From Eubacteriaceae bacterium (GTDB lineage Bacteria > Bacillota > Clostridia > Lachnospirales > Lachnospiraceae): DNA of 64,000 nucleotides. Below the pieces are notes generated by a model that was given only the letters and a program-made list of their open reading frames with translations, was not told the origin of the DNA and did no database searches. Where the stretch lies: NCBI GenBank assembly GCA_902362455.1, contig CABIWJ010000005.1, positions 62,001 through 126,000 on the forward strand, written 5' to 3'. Shown in pieces: positions 37,812-46,331 of this stretch. The position numbers and the translations under genes are program-made. Every line of letters begins with the position of its first letter. Within the stretch, counting starts at the first letter, position 1.

Positions 37812-39596
37812 ATGGCATGGTATGACGAGGCAATATTTTATCACATTTATCCGTTAGGATTAGCAAATGCTCCAAAACAGAACGAATATAAGGAGCCGGA
37901 ACATAGATTAAACAATTTGATTCCATGGATTAAACATATCAGGGAAATTGGATGTAATGCATTGTATATAGGACCTCTTTTTGAATCAGTTGGACATGGT
38001 TATGAGACAACGGATTATAAGAAGTTAGATTCAAGACTTGGAACAAATGAAGACTTAAAAAAATATGTTAAGGAATGTCATAAACAGGGCATAAGAGTAA
38101 TATTTGATGGTGTATTCAACCACACAGGAAGAGATTTTTTCGCATTTAAAGATATTCAGAAGAATAGAGAAAATTCACAATATAAAAATTGGTATTGTAA
38201 CGTGAATTTCTGGGGAAATAATGAGTATAATGACGGATTCTCCTATGATAACTGGGGAGGATATAACCTCCTGGTTAAACTGAATCAGCAAAATCCTGCA
38301 GTTCAGGATTATATCTGTGATGTAATCAGATACTGGGTATCAGAATTTGATGTTGATGGTATCAGATTAGATGCGGCAGATGTACTCGATTTTGGATTTA
38401 TGCATCAGCTTAGAAGGGTTGCAAATGAAGTAAAACCGGAATTCTGGCTGATGGGCGAAGTAATTCATGGAGATTATAATAGATGGGTTAATGAAGGAAC
38501 ACTTCATTCAGTAACTAACTACCAGTTACACAAAGCACTTTTTTCGGGACATAATGACCATAACTATTTCGAGATTGCACATACAGTAAGACGTTTATAT
38601 AGTATGGGTGGAAACAGCCCCGAGGGACTTAAATTATATAATTTTGTAGATAATCATGATGTTGAGAGAATATATACAAAGCTTAATAATAAGGCACAGT
38701 TTTCGCCTGTACATGTTCTTCTGTATACACTTCCAGGTATTCCATCAATTTATTATGGTTCAGAATTTGGAATTGAAGGACGTAAAGAGAAGTCTTCTGA
38801 TGATTCATTGAGGCCGGCAATTAATCTGGATGATTATAAAGATGCAATTAAGAAAAACAGTTGTACAAGTCTTGTTGCAGCACTTGGTAAAATAAGACAG
38901 AATGTAAAGGCATTATCATATGGTGATTATCAGGAGAGACTGCTTACAAATGAACAGTATGCATTTGCAAGAAACCTGGATGGAGACACAGTTGTGATAA
39001 CAGTTAATAATGCAGACCATGAGGCGGATATTACAGTTGGTGCAGGCAGCGCTGATGAGTATTATGGTGCACTTACAGGCCAGAGAGTTAAAGTCGAGAA
39101 TGGTTGTATTAATATTAAACTCGAAGCTAATTCAGGGGAAATATGGCTTCCGGATTATATGAAGATAGCCGACCTCAAACCTGTAGCTGTAAAGACTGCG
39201 AAGAAGGTGGATGTAAAGAAGTCAGAAGGTAAACAGGTTCCTGGATTAGATAATACGAATTACACAAAGTCAGACGTTAAGCCAGATTATGAGTCAGATA
39301 ATAATACTAAGTCAGAGAATAAAGCAGATAGTGAAAGTAAAGAGCAATCGGTTAAGATGAATAAAGATAAGACAGATTCAACAGAAGCAGGCTCTAATAA
39401 TCTGAATTCTGATAAAATCGAAGTTGTAGAAGTTGATATGAGCAAGCCTTATGAAGATATGACAGTAACAGAACTTCAGAATGTCATTTTAGGTAAATTA
39501 GCAAGTAATGGTCCGGTAACAGATCAGATGAAGAAGGATGTTGCAGAAAATATTTATCATGATTCATTGGTTAACTGGGCTAAGAGTTTTAGATAA
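37812..39596 (+). CDS. Cytoplasmic GH13 cyclomaltodextrinase/neopullulanase-like enzyme with odd C-terminal tail
   Basis: 594 residues, no signal peptide; ATG 37812 follows AAAGGAG. The GH13 barrel (about 1-370) starts directly at WYDEAIFYHIYPLG. It has DGVFNHTG, DGIRLDAADVL with Asp187, LMGEVI with Glu216 and VDNHDVER with Asp283, and GIPSIYYGSEFG. A beta-sandwich domain C ends at about 450 (NSGEIWLPDYM). It would hydrolyse cyclodextrins, short maltodextrins or pullulan fragments imported after surface digestion. Unusual for such enzymes is a Lys/Asp/Asn/Ser-rich linker (about 460-540) followed by a small predicted helical domain (about 540-594; YEDMTVTELQNVILGKLASNG, MKKDVAENIYHDSLVNWAKSFR). 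It is the only non-secreted enzyme among the glycan genes. Confidence 0.88.
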   Translation: MAWYDEAIFYHIYPLGLANAPKQNEYKEPEHRLNNLIPWIKHIREIGCNALYIGPLFESVGHGYETTDYKKLDSRLGTNEDLKKYVKECHKQGIRVIFDGVFNHTGRDFFAFKDIQKNRENSQYKNWYCNVNFWGNNEYNDGFSYDNWGGYNLLVKLNQQNPAVQDYICDVIRYWVSEFDVDGIRLDAADVLDFGFMHQLRRVANEVKPEFWLMGEVIHGDYNRWVNEGTLHSVTNYQLHKALFSGHNDHNYFEIAHTVRRLYSMGGNSPEGLKLYNFVDNHDVERIYTKLNNKAQFSPVHVLLYTLPGIPSIYYGSEFGIEGRKEKSSDDSLRPAINLDDYKDAIKKNSCTSLVAALGKIRQNVKALSYGDYQERLLTNEQYAFARNLDGDTVVITVNNADHEADITVGAGSADEYYGALTGQRVKVENGCINIKLEANSGEIWLPDYMKIADLKPVAVKTAKKVDVKKSEGKQVPGLDNTNYTKSDVKPDYESDNNTKSENKADSESKEQSVKMNKDKTDSTEAGSNNLNSDKIEVVEVDMSKPYEDMTVTELQNVILGKLASNGPVTDQMKKDVAENIYHDSLVNWAKSFR

Positions 39597-39600
39597 AGAT

Positions 39601-39735
39601 ATGGATATAAGTGAGATTAATCAGAACGTTAAATGGCTTATTGACTATGGATTTAGTTTAAAGGTTTTTACTAAAAATAGTTTGGCAAAATATGAAATAA
39701 TTAGAGATTATTGGCACCAGATATGGTATAATTAA
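39601..39735 (+). CDS. Possible 44-residue small ORF after the GH13 gene
   Basis: ATG 39601 lies 5 bases after the preceding stop and encodes 44 residues (MDISEINQNVKWLIDYGFSL at the start) ending at TAA 39733. Composition looks protein-like (aromatic and charged residues, WLIDYGFSL, IIRDYWHQIWYN), but I see no ribosome site and no family. It may be a relic of a lost gene or a short conserved tail gene. Confidence 0.3.
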   Translation: MDISEINQNVKWLIDYGFSLKVFTKNSLAKYEIIRDYWHQIWYN

Positions 39736-39792
39736 AGAAGTTGAATTGGAACGAAATCAGACTGAACTATATCATTAAAGAGAGGTGCTCAT

Positions 39793-42327
39793 ATGGTAAA
39801 ACGAAAGTATTTTAAGCGATTTTTTGCAATAACCCTGGCAACAATGACATTTATATCGACAGTTAATTTTCAGGGTATGATTGCGAAGGCAACAGACGAT
39901 GATAATGAATATGTAACTTATGATAAAGCATATGGTTACATAGACAATGGTTATGTTGCACCAAGATTAGATGTCACAGAAAGCAATGAAGGACTATGTC
40001 AGGCGGCAGCTATTCCTGCTAAATATGACTCAAGGGATTATGGATATGTAACGCCTGTAAGGAATCAGGGAAGATGGGGAACATGTTGGGCTTTTGCGGC
40101 AATTGCAGCCATGGAATCTACAGCATTAAGCCATGGTGTAGCTGATAATAAAGACACACTTGATATGTCAGAATATAATGTTGTATATATGGCATTTGAT
40201 GACAGAACATTTGTTGACCCATTAGGTGGAACGGATGGCGATAATACATATACTGATGATATGACTGCCGCATTAAGCAGAGGTGGTAATCAGACTATGG
40301 TATTCAGAGCTATGAGTAAGTGGGCAGGTATGGTAAATGAAAGCGACTGTGTTTATCCGGGTGCAACAGCTACAACATATAGCTATGATGCATCAAAATT
40401 GCAATATATATTAACTGGTGTCAGACAGATAAACATGCAGGACAGAGATTACGTTAAGAAAGCTGTTATGGAAAATGGTGCAGCAAGTATGTATTATTAT
40501 GATTCTGACAATTATGCTAATAACGAATATTATTATAATTATGAGATTAAATCTACCAATCATGCAGTAACGATTGTGGGTTGGGACGACACAATCAGTA
40601 GGGATAATTTCAAATCCACAGATTCAAATGGAAAAGTGTATGTGCCTGAGGGAGATGGTGCATGGCTGATTAAGAATAGCTGGGGTTCATACAATTACAG
40701 AACTAATGGCGGATATATGTGGATATCTTACTATGATTTAAGTGCTAAATCAGGAAATGCAACATATTATGAAGTCGCTAAGAAGGATTCATATGATTAT
40801 AATTACCAGTATGATGGTAATACAGAAATTGGTTATGGTCTTATGGGTTCTACAGGAGCAGATTTTATATTAGCCAATAAATATGCAAATGTATTTACTG
40901 TAAAGAAGGGCACAGGAACACAGAAACTTGATGCTGTAGCATTTAGTGTTAAGGATGCAAATACATCTTATTCAATCCAGATTTATAAGAATCCTGCACT
41001 TAATGTTGAAGATGCTAATGGTACAATAACAGGAAATACAGATAATCCTGAGAGTGGAACACCGTTACTTGATACACCGGTTACAGGAAAGACAACATTT
41101 GCAGGTTATTATACAGTAAATATGCCGAGCACAGTTAAACTAGATGAGGGTGATACATTTGCTATCGTGATTACATTTGATGATGAGACATCAATGGATT
41201 ACTCATATATATATTCTGCTACTGCTGGAATTACCAGTGTATCACGTAATAATGAAAGTTATTATGCACCATCAGGAAAATTAGTGGATATGTATGAAAC
41301 ATATTTAAAAAAATACAGCATAAATATGTGCATAAAGGCATTCACAAGCAAAGTATCAGACAAATTATCTGTGCCACAGATAACTAAAGCTGAATCAACG
41401 GATAATAACAGTGCAAGGCTTGAATGGCAGAATGTAGATGGAGCAGAAGGATATGAACTGTTCAGAAGTACTGAGAAAAATGGAACATACAATATGTTAG
41501 GAAGCTTTACTGACAATTCATATGTGGACAATTCGGTCAGATGCGGAAAAAAATACTATTATAAAGTAAGAGCATACAAGACTTTTTCGGGTGAAAGAAT
41601 TTATTCTGATTATTCAACAGTACAGGTTGTAGTTATCGACATTCCAATAAAAGGATGGCAGAAAATAAATAATGTATGGTATTATTATAATTCAAATGGT
41701 GAGCTGCAGACATCAAAGTGGATTAAATCCGGAGCAAAATGGTATTACGTGGACCAGACCGGAGCAATGCAGACTTCTAAATGGGTTAAAATCAGTACAA
41801 AATATTATTATTTTGATAAATCCGGAGTAATGCAGACTTCAAAGTGGATAGGCAGCAGATATTATGTAAAAGCAGATGGTAGTATGGCAACATCTGAGAT
41901 AGTAGATAATGGCAGATACTATGTTGATGGTAAAGGTATCTGGGTAAAGGATACAAAATGGCTGAAATTATCAGGAAAATGGTACTATCTTAAGAATGGA
42001 ACAGTACAGACTTCAAAATGGCTTAAGATAGGAAATAAAAGTTATTATTTTGATAAAAAAGGAGTAATGCTGACATCTAGGTGGATAAAAACCAATGGTA
42101 AATGGTATTATGTAAATGCCAATGGAATAATGCAGGTTTCAAAATGGCTTAAAATTGGAAGCAAATGGTATTATGTAAATGCTGATGGAATAATGCAGAC
42201 ATCAAAATGGATAAGTGGTACATATTACGTAAAGGCAGATGGAACAATGGCGATTTCTGAATGGGTAGATGGTGGAAAGTATTACGTTGGCTCAGATGGA
42301 AAATGGATTAAAAATTATAAAAAATAA
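39793..42327 (+). CDS. Secreted papain-family (C1A) protease with lectin-like, FN3 and wall-binding modules
   Basis: An 844-residue protein; signal about 1-34 (IAKATDDD), short pro-region, then a C1A cysteine-protease domain (about 77-335). Gln92 and catalytic Cys98 are in RNQGRWGTCWAF, His257 in TNHAVTIVGW and Asn295 in IKNSWGS. Residues about 336-520 form a beta-rich lectin-like domain often attached to bacterial C1 peptidases. About 530-615 is an FN3 domain (ARLEWQNVDGAEGYELFRS, KYYYKVRAYKT), and 618-844 are wall-binding repeats. All catalytic residues are present, so it should be active on the cell surface. It might process surface proteins or dietary protein. AGAGAGGTG precedes the ATG. 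Confidence 0.92.
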   Translation: MVKRKYFKRFFAITLATMTFISTVNFQGMIAKATDDDNEYVTYDKAYGYIDNGYVAPRLDVTESNEGLCQAAAIPAKYDSRDYGYVTPVRNQGRWGTCWAFAAIAAMESTALSHGVADNKDTLDMSEYNVVYMAFDDRTFVDPLGGTDGDNTYTDDMTAALSRGGNQTMVFRAMSKWAGMVNESDCVYPGATATTYSYDASKLQYILTGVRQINMQDRDYVKKAVMENGAASMYYYDSDNYANNEYYYNYEIKSTNHAVTIVGWDDTISRDNFKSTDSNGKVYVPEGDGAWLIKNSWGSYNYRTNGGYMWISYYDLSAKSGNATYYEVAKKDSYDYNYQYDGNTEIGYGLMGSTGADFILANKYANVFTVKKGTGTQKLDAVAFSVKDANTSYSIQIYKNPALNVEDANGTITGNTDNPESGTPLLDTPVTGKTTFAGYYTVNMPSTVKLDEGDTFAIVITFDDETSMDYSYIYSATAGITSVSRNNESYYAPSGKLVDMYETYLKKYSINMCIKAFTSKVSDKLSVPQITKAESTDNNSARLEWQNVDGAEGYELFRSTEKNGTYNMLGSFTDNSYVDNSVRCGKKYYYKVRAYKTFSGERIYSDYSTVQVVVIDIPIKGWQKINNVWYYYNSNGELQTSKWIKSGAKWYYVDQTGAMQTSKWVKISTKYYYFDKSGVMQTSKWIGSRYYVKADGSMATSEIVDNGRYYVDGKGIWVKDTKWLKLSGKWYYLKNGTVQTSKWLKIGNKSYYFDKKGVMLTSRWIKTNGKWYYVNANGIMQVSKWLKIGSKWYYVNADGIMQTSKWISGTYYVKADGTMAISEWVDGGKYYVGSDGKWIKNYKK

Positions 42328-42371
42328 TAATTCAAAGTATATAAATAGCAATTGATGTATACATGAATAGG

Positions 42372-42408
42372 AAAGGCTTATAGATAATCGTTTATCAATA
42401 AGCCTTTT
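42372..42408 (+). terminator. Terminator after the C1A protease gene
   Basis: AAAGGCTTAT (42372-42381) pairs with ATAAGCCTTT (42398-42407), with an inner GATAA/TTATC stem and TTTT at the end. It marks the right border of the surface-protein region. Confidence 0.8.
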
Positions 42409-42481
42409 GATAAATTCTATAACAGGCTAATTTCTTTGAAAAATAAGCAAATTCAACAATTCAGTAATAATCTTTTGATAC

Positions 42482-42540
42482 TTGACAAATACTGTAAGTG
42501 GATATATGATATTTCATATCATAGTAATACAATATGAAAT
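42482..42540 (+). promoter_or_regulatory. nifS promoter with overlapping inverted repeats
   Basis: TTGACA (42482-42487) and TATGAT (42505-42510) are 17 bases apart. TATGATA-N5-TATCATA (42505-42523) covers the -10 and predicted start (about 42517). A second pairing, ATTTCATAT (42511-42519) with ATATGAAAT (42532-42540), extends downstream. This is operator-like; the Rrf2 protein encoded at the end of this operon is the natural candidate to bind it. Confidence 0.65.
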
Positions 42541-42627
42541 ACTGTAAAAGTAGGTATAAGCCTAAGAAGTTCATATTATTTACTAGTCTTTGAATTCTTA
42601 TACTTCAGAATGGAGGTTTATTTTATT

Positions 42628-43815
42628 ATGGATAAAAAAATTATTTATATGGATAATGCAGCAACTACACCTGTTAAACCAGAAGTTTTAGATGCAATGT
42701 TACCTTATTTCACAGAGAAATTTGGTAATCCATCAAGTATTTACAGTATATCTTCACAGAATAAGAAGGATATTACTACAGCCAGAGAGACAATTGCGAA
42801 AGCAATTAATACAGATACAGCAAACATTTACTTTACAGCGGGCGGTTCAGAGAGTGATAACTGGGCTTTGAAAGCAACTGCTGAGGCTTATGCTAATAAA
42901 GGCCGCCATATTATTACATCGAAGATTGAACATCATGCAATTCTTCATACATGTGATTATCTTGAGAAACGTGGATATGAGATAACATATATTGATGTAG
43001 ATGAGAATGGTATCGTTGATTTGAAACAATTAGAAGAAGCTATCAGACCTGATACAATTCTTATTTCAATAATGTTTGCAAATAATGAGATAGGAACAAT
43101 TGAGCCTATAGCAGAAATTGGCAAGATTGCTAAAGAGCATGGCGTGTTATTCCATACAGATGCAGTTCAGGCATTTACACAGGTTCCAATTGATGTAGAA
43201 GAAATGAACATAGATATGCTATCAGTAAGTGGTCATAAGATAAATGGACCAAAGGGAATAGGTTTTCTTTATATAAGAAAAGGTGTTAAGATAAGATCGT
43301 TTGTACATGGTGGTGCACAGGAGAGAAGCAGAAGAGCCGGAACAGAAAATGTACCTGGAATAATCGGTCTCGCTAAAGCAACTGAAATCGCAGTTGGAAA
43401 TATGAAAGAGAGAACAGCAAAGGAAATAGAAGTAAGAAATCATATTATCGAAAGAGTAATGAATGAGATACCTTACACAAGACTTAATGGAGACAGAGAA
43501 AGACGTCTGCCTAATAATATTAACTTCAGTTTTCAGTTTATTGAGGGAGAATCAATGCTTATAATGTTAGATTCTTTTGGAATATGTGCATCAAGTGGTT
43601 CTGCCTGTACATCAGGAGCATTAGATCCGTCGCATGTATTACTTGCAATCGGACTTCCTCATGAAATAGCACATGGTTCATTAAGACTTACAATTTCTGA
43701 GGATACTACTATGGAAGATGCAGATTTTGTAGTGGACAAGTTAAAAGGTATCGTAGAGAGACTTAGAAGTATGTCACCTCTTTACGAAGATTTTGTAAAG
43801 AAACAGGCAAGATAA
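42628..43815 (+). CDS. nifS: Cysteine desulfurase (NifS/IscS type)
   Basis: 395 residues from ATG 42628 (GGAGG at 42612-42616; an upstream in-frame ATG overlaps that site). The enzyme removes sulfur from cysteine with PLP and passes a persulfide to the NifU scaffold. It shows MDNAATTPV at the N-terminus, [17 protein letters not shown], the PLP lysine Lys204 in [10 protein letters not shown], and the persulfide loop Cys327 in [17 protein letters not shown]. nifU and rrf2 follow closely, so Fe-S cluster assembly is the likely main job. Confidence 0.95.
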   Translation: MDKKIIYMDNAATTPVKPEVLDAMLPYFTEKFGNPSSIYSISSQNKKDITTARETIAKAINTDTANIYFTAGGSESDNWALKATAEAYANKGRHIITSKIEHHAILHTCDYLEKRGYEITYIDVDENGIVDLKQLEEAIRPDTILISIMFANNEIGTIEPIAEIGKIAKEHGVLFHTDAVQAFTQVPIDVEEMNIDMLSVSGHKINGPKGIGFLYIRKGVKIRSFVHGGAQERSRRAGTENVPGIIGLAKATEIAVGNMKERTAKEIEVRNHIIERVMNEIPYTRLNGDRERRLPNNINFSFQFIEGESMLIMLDSFGICASSGSACTSGALDPSHVLLAIGLPHEIAHGSLRLTISEDTTMEDADFVVDKLKGIVERLRSMSPLYEDFVKKQAR

Positions 43816-43846
43816 CAGATAATATAAGAAGAAAGAAGGATAGAAT

Positions 43847-44284
43847 ATGTATAGCGAAAAGGTTATGGATCATTTTCAACACCCAAGAAATGTAGGTGAG
43901 ATAGAGAATGCAAGTGGAGTCGGTACAGTTGGTAATGCAAAATGTGGTGACATTATGAGAATATATTTAGATATTGATGAAAATCAAATTATAAGAGATT
44001 GTAAATTCAAAACATTTGGTTGTGGTGCAGCAGTAGCAACAAGTAGTATGGCAACAGAGCTTGTTAAAGGTAAAAATATTAATGAAGCATTACAGATAAC
44101 TAATAAAGCTGTAATGGAGGCACTTGATGGACTTCCACCTGTAAAGGTGCATTGTTCACTCTTAGCTGAAGAAGCAATTCATGCAGCACTCTGGGATTAC
44201 GCAGAGAAAAATAATATTAAAATAGAGGGACTTGAGAAGCCTAAGACAGATATTAGCGAGGGCGAAGAGGAAGAAGATTATTAA
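43847..44284 (+). CDS. nifU: Fe-S cluster scaffold (NifU/IscU type)
   Basis: 145 residues, 31 bases after nifS. The three conserved cluster-ligand cysteines are Cys33 (GNAKCGD), Cys59 (FGCGAA) and Cys103 (VHCSLLAEEA). The N-terminal MYSEKVMDHFQHPRNVG is typical of the family. It accepts sulfur from NifS and builds clusters for transfer to client proteins. The acidic tail (EGEEEEDY) is as in clostridial homologs. The downstream regulator starts 22 bases after its stop. Confidence 0.94.
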   Translation: MYSEKVMDHFQHPRNVGEIENASGVGTVGNAKCGDIMRIYLDIDENQIIRDCKFKTFGCGAAVATSSMATELVKGKNINEALQITNKAVMEALDGLPPVKVHCSLLAEEAIHAALWDYAEKNNIKIEGLEKPKTDISEGEEEEDY

Positions 44285-44306
44285 AAGCTTTAGAAATGAG
44301 GATAAT

Positions 44307-44747
44307 ATGAAGATTTCAACAAGAGGAAGATATGCGCTGAGGCTTATGCTTCAATTAGCGCTTTGTGAACCAAACAAACCAATAAGTATAAAAGATATAG
44401 CTGCAAAACAGAATATATCAGGTAAATATCTTGAACAGATTATATCAGTATTAAATAAAGCCGGCTTTGTGAAGAGTGAAAGAGGTCCACAGGGTGGATA
44501 TTCATTAAAAATGAAACCTGAGAAGTACACAGTTGGCATGATTCTTAGACTTACAGAGGGAAGTCTTTCACCGGTAGCCTGTCTTGATGATGAGAATGGT
44601 GTATGTGAGAGAGAACCCCAATGTGCAACGTTAGAGGTATGGAAGAAATTAAATGATGCGATTAACAGTGTGGTTGATGGAATAACACTTGCAGATTTAG
44701 TGGAGATACAGAAGAAAAAGAACGGAGATGTTGAGTATTATATATAA
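44307..44747 (+). CDS. Rrf2-family regulator with three-cysteine cluster (IscR-like or CymR-like)
   Basis: 146 residues from ATG 44307 (GAGGATAAT before it). Rrf2 winged helix-turn-helix at the N-terminus (RGRYALRLMLQLA, ISIKDIAAKQNISGKYLEQII, GPQGGYSL). Three cysteines, Cys92, Cys100 and Cys106, lie in VACLDDENGVC..EPQCATL, the position where IscR binds an Fe-S cluster, though the spacing is C-x7-C-x5-C instead of C-x5-C-x5-C. CymR-type sulfur regulators lack this set. The gene closes the nifS-nifU operon and sits just upstream of metY-cysK, so it may sense cluster or sulfur status and control one or both promoters; this is inference. Confidence 0.88.
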   Translation: MKISTRGRYALRLMLQLALCEPNKPISIKDIAAKQNISGKYLEQIISVLNKAGFVKSERGPQGGYSLKMKPEKYTVGMILRLTEGSLSPVACLDDENGVCEREPQCATLEVWKKLNDAINSVVDGITLADLVEIQKKKNGDVEYYI

Positions 44748-44770
44748 CTAAATATATAATAAAGTAAGGT

Positions 44771-44840
44771 AACACCTGCATAATACATATTTTTAAAATA
44801 TTTGAGGATATTTTGGAAAGAGTGTTGGCAGGTGTTTTTT
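44771..44840 (+). terminator. Terminator after the nifS-nifU-rrf2 operon
   Basis: AACACCTGC (44771-44779) pairs with GCAGGTGTT (44828-44836), followed by T run. The loop is unusually long (about 48 bases), leaving room for an alternative fold. Confidence 0.65.
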
Positions 44841-44884
44841 AGTATAGAAATTTATAAGGTGTAAAAAATTAAATAAATATCCAA

Positions 44885-44957
44885 TTTCCTATTGACAAAC
44901 TAGGAATTGAGCTGTATTATATCTTCAACAGTTAATCCTAGTAATCAAATAGGAATT
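44885..44957 (+). promoter_or_regulatory. metY-cysK promoter with two identical-architecture operator boxes
   Basis: TTGACA (44892-44897) and TATTAT (44915-44920) have a 17-base spacer. Box 1 is TTTCCTA-N9-TAGGAATT (44885-44908) and overlaps the -35. Box 2 is AATCCTA-N9-TAGGAATT (44934-44957), just downstream of the predicted start. The repeated half-sites and equal N9 spacing strongly suggest a dimeric repressor, with a motif reminiscent of CymR/Rrf2 sulfur-control sites. Confidence 0.8.
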
Positions 44958-45005
44958 ACACATTATAACAACACCAACAAAAAATAAGGAAACGAGGTAG
45001 AAGAT

Positions 45006-46313
45006 ATGAGTAAAAAAACTTACGCTGAAAGAAATTTTAAATTCGAAACATTACAGTTGCACGTTGGTCAGGAATCACCAGATCCAGTTACAGATGCAAG
45101 AGCAGTTCCAATTTATCTTACATCATCATATGTATTCCATAACAGCGAACATGCAGCAGACAGATTTGGCCTTAGAGATGCAGGAAATATTTACGGACGA
45201 CTTACTAATCCTACACAGGGGGTATTTGAAGCAAGAATAGCAGCACTTGAGGGTGGCGTGGCAGCATTAGCAGTTGGTTCAGGAGCGGCAGCACTTGCTT
45301 ATGCATTTCAGGCAATTGCACATGCAGGTGACCACATCGTAGCAGCTAAGAACATTTATGGTGGAACATATAACTTATTAGCACATACACTTCCTGATTA
45401 TGGAATTGAGACAACATTCGTAGATCCATTTGATTATGATGGAATAAAGGCAGCTATTAAAGAGAATACAAAAGCAATCGAGATTGAAACATTGGGTAAT
45501 CCTAATTCAGAAGTTGTTGATATCGAGAGAATAGCAGCAATTGCTCATGAAGCAGAAATTCCACTTATCGTTGACAATACATTTGCAACACCATATCTGG
45601 TAAGACCAATTGAACATGGCGCAGATATAGTAATTCACTCAGCTACTAAATTCATCGGTGGACATGGTACAACAATCGGTGGTGTAATCGTAGATGGTGG
45701 TAAATTCGACTGGACTAAGAGTGATAAATGGCCATGGTTAGTAGAACCAAATGTATCTTATCATGGAGTAAGCTTTGCAAAAGACTGCGCACCTGCAGCA
45801 TTTGTAACATATATCAGAGCTATACTTCTTCGTGATACAGGCGCAACACTTTCACCTGTTCATGCATTTATCTTCTTACAGGGACTTGAGACACTTTCAC
45901 TTCGTGTTGAGAGACATGTTGAAAATGCATTAAAGGTAGTTGAATATCTTAAGAATCAGCCATTAGTTGAGAAAGTAAATCACCCATCAATCTCAGAAGA
46001 CAAAGAACAGCAGGAACTTTATAAGAAATATTTCCCAAATGGTGGTGGTTCAATATTTACATTTGAAATCAAAGGAGATGCTAAGACAGCACAGAAATTC
46101 ATTGATAATCTCGAGCTGTTCTCACTTCTTGCAAATGTAGCAGATGTTAAGTCATTAGCCATACACCCTGCTTCAACAACTCATTCAGAGTGCAACGAGG
46201 CTGAATTATTAGATCAGGGAATTAAACCAAATACAATTAGATTATCAATTGGTACAGAAAACATTGATGATATTATTGAAGATTTAGATGAAGCATTTAA
46301 GAGTTTAAACTAA
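45006..46313 (+). CDS. metY: O-acetylhomoserine sulfhydrylase (MetY-type Cys/Met metabolism PLP enzyme)
   Basis: 435 residues, the usual length for O-acetylhomoserine aminocarboxypropyltransferases, which are longer than MetB/MetC. It starts FKFETLQLHVGQ and has YGRLTNPTQGVFEARIAALEGG, GGTYNLLAHTLP and the PLP lysine Lys215 in HSATKFIGGHGTTIGG. It combines O-acetylhomoserine with sulfide to give homocysteine. cysK follows 18 bases later, so both would respond to the two operator boxes upstream. An O-acetylserine sulfhydrylase activity is also possible for this family. Confidence 0.93.
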   Translation: MSKKTYAERNFKFETLQLHVGQESPDPVTDARAVPIYLTSSYVFHNSEHAADRFGLRDAGNIYGRLTNPTQGVFEARIAALEGGVAALAVGSGAAALAYAFQAIAHAGDHIVAAKNIYGGTYNLLAHTLPDYGIETTFVDPFDYDGIKAAIKENTKAIEIETLGNPNSEVVDIERIAAIAHEAEIPLIVDNTFATPYLVRPIEHGADIVIHSATKFIGGHGTTIGGVIVDGGKFDWTKSDKWPWLVEPNVSYHGVSFAKDCAPAAFVTYIRAILLRDTGATLSPVHAFIFLQGLETLSLRVERHVENALKVVEYLKNQPLVEKVNHPSISEDKEQQELYKKYFPNGGGSIFTFEIKGDAKTAQKFIDNLELFSLLANVADVKSLAIHPASTTHSECNEAELLDQGIKPNTIRLSIGTENIDDIIEDLDEAFKSLN

Positions 46314-46331
46314 GAAAGGAAGGTATAGAAT

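Noticed and set aside
1096..42327. Sortase (LPXTG-type) anchoring of the surface proteins
   Set aside because: All C-termini end in wall-binding repeats without an LPXTG motif, hydrophobic segment and basic tail.
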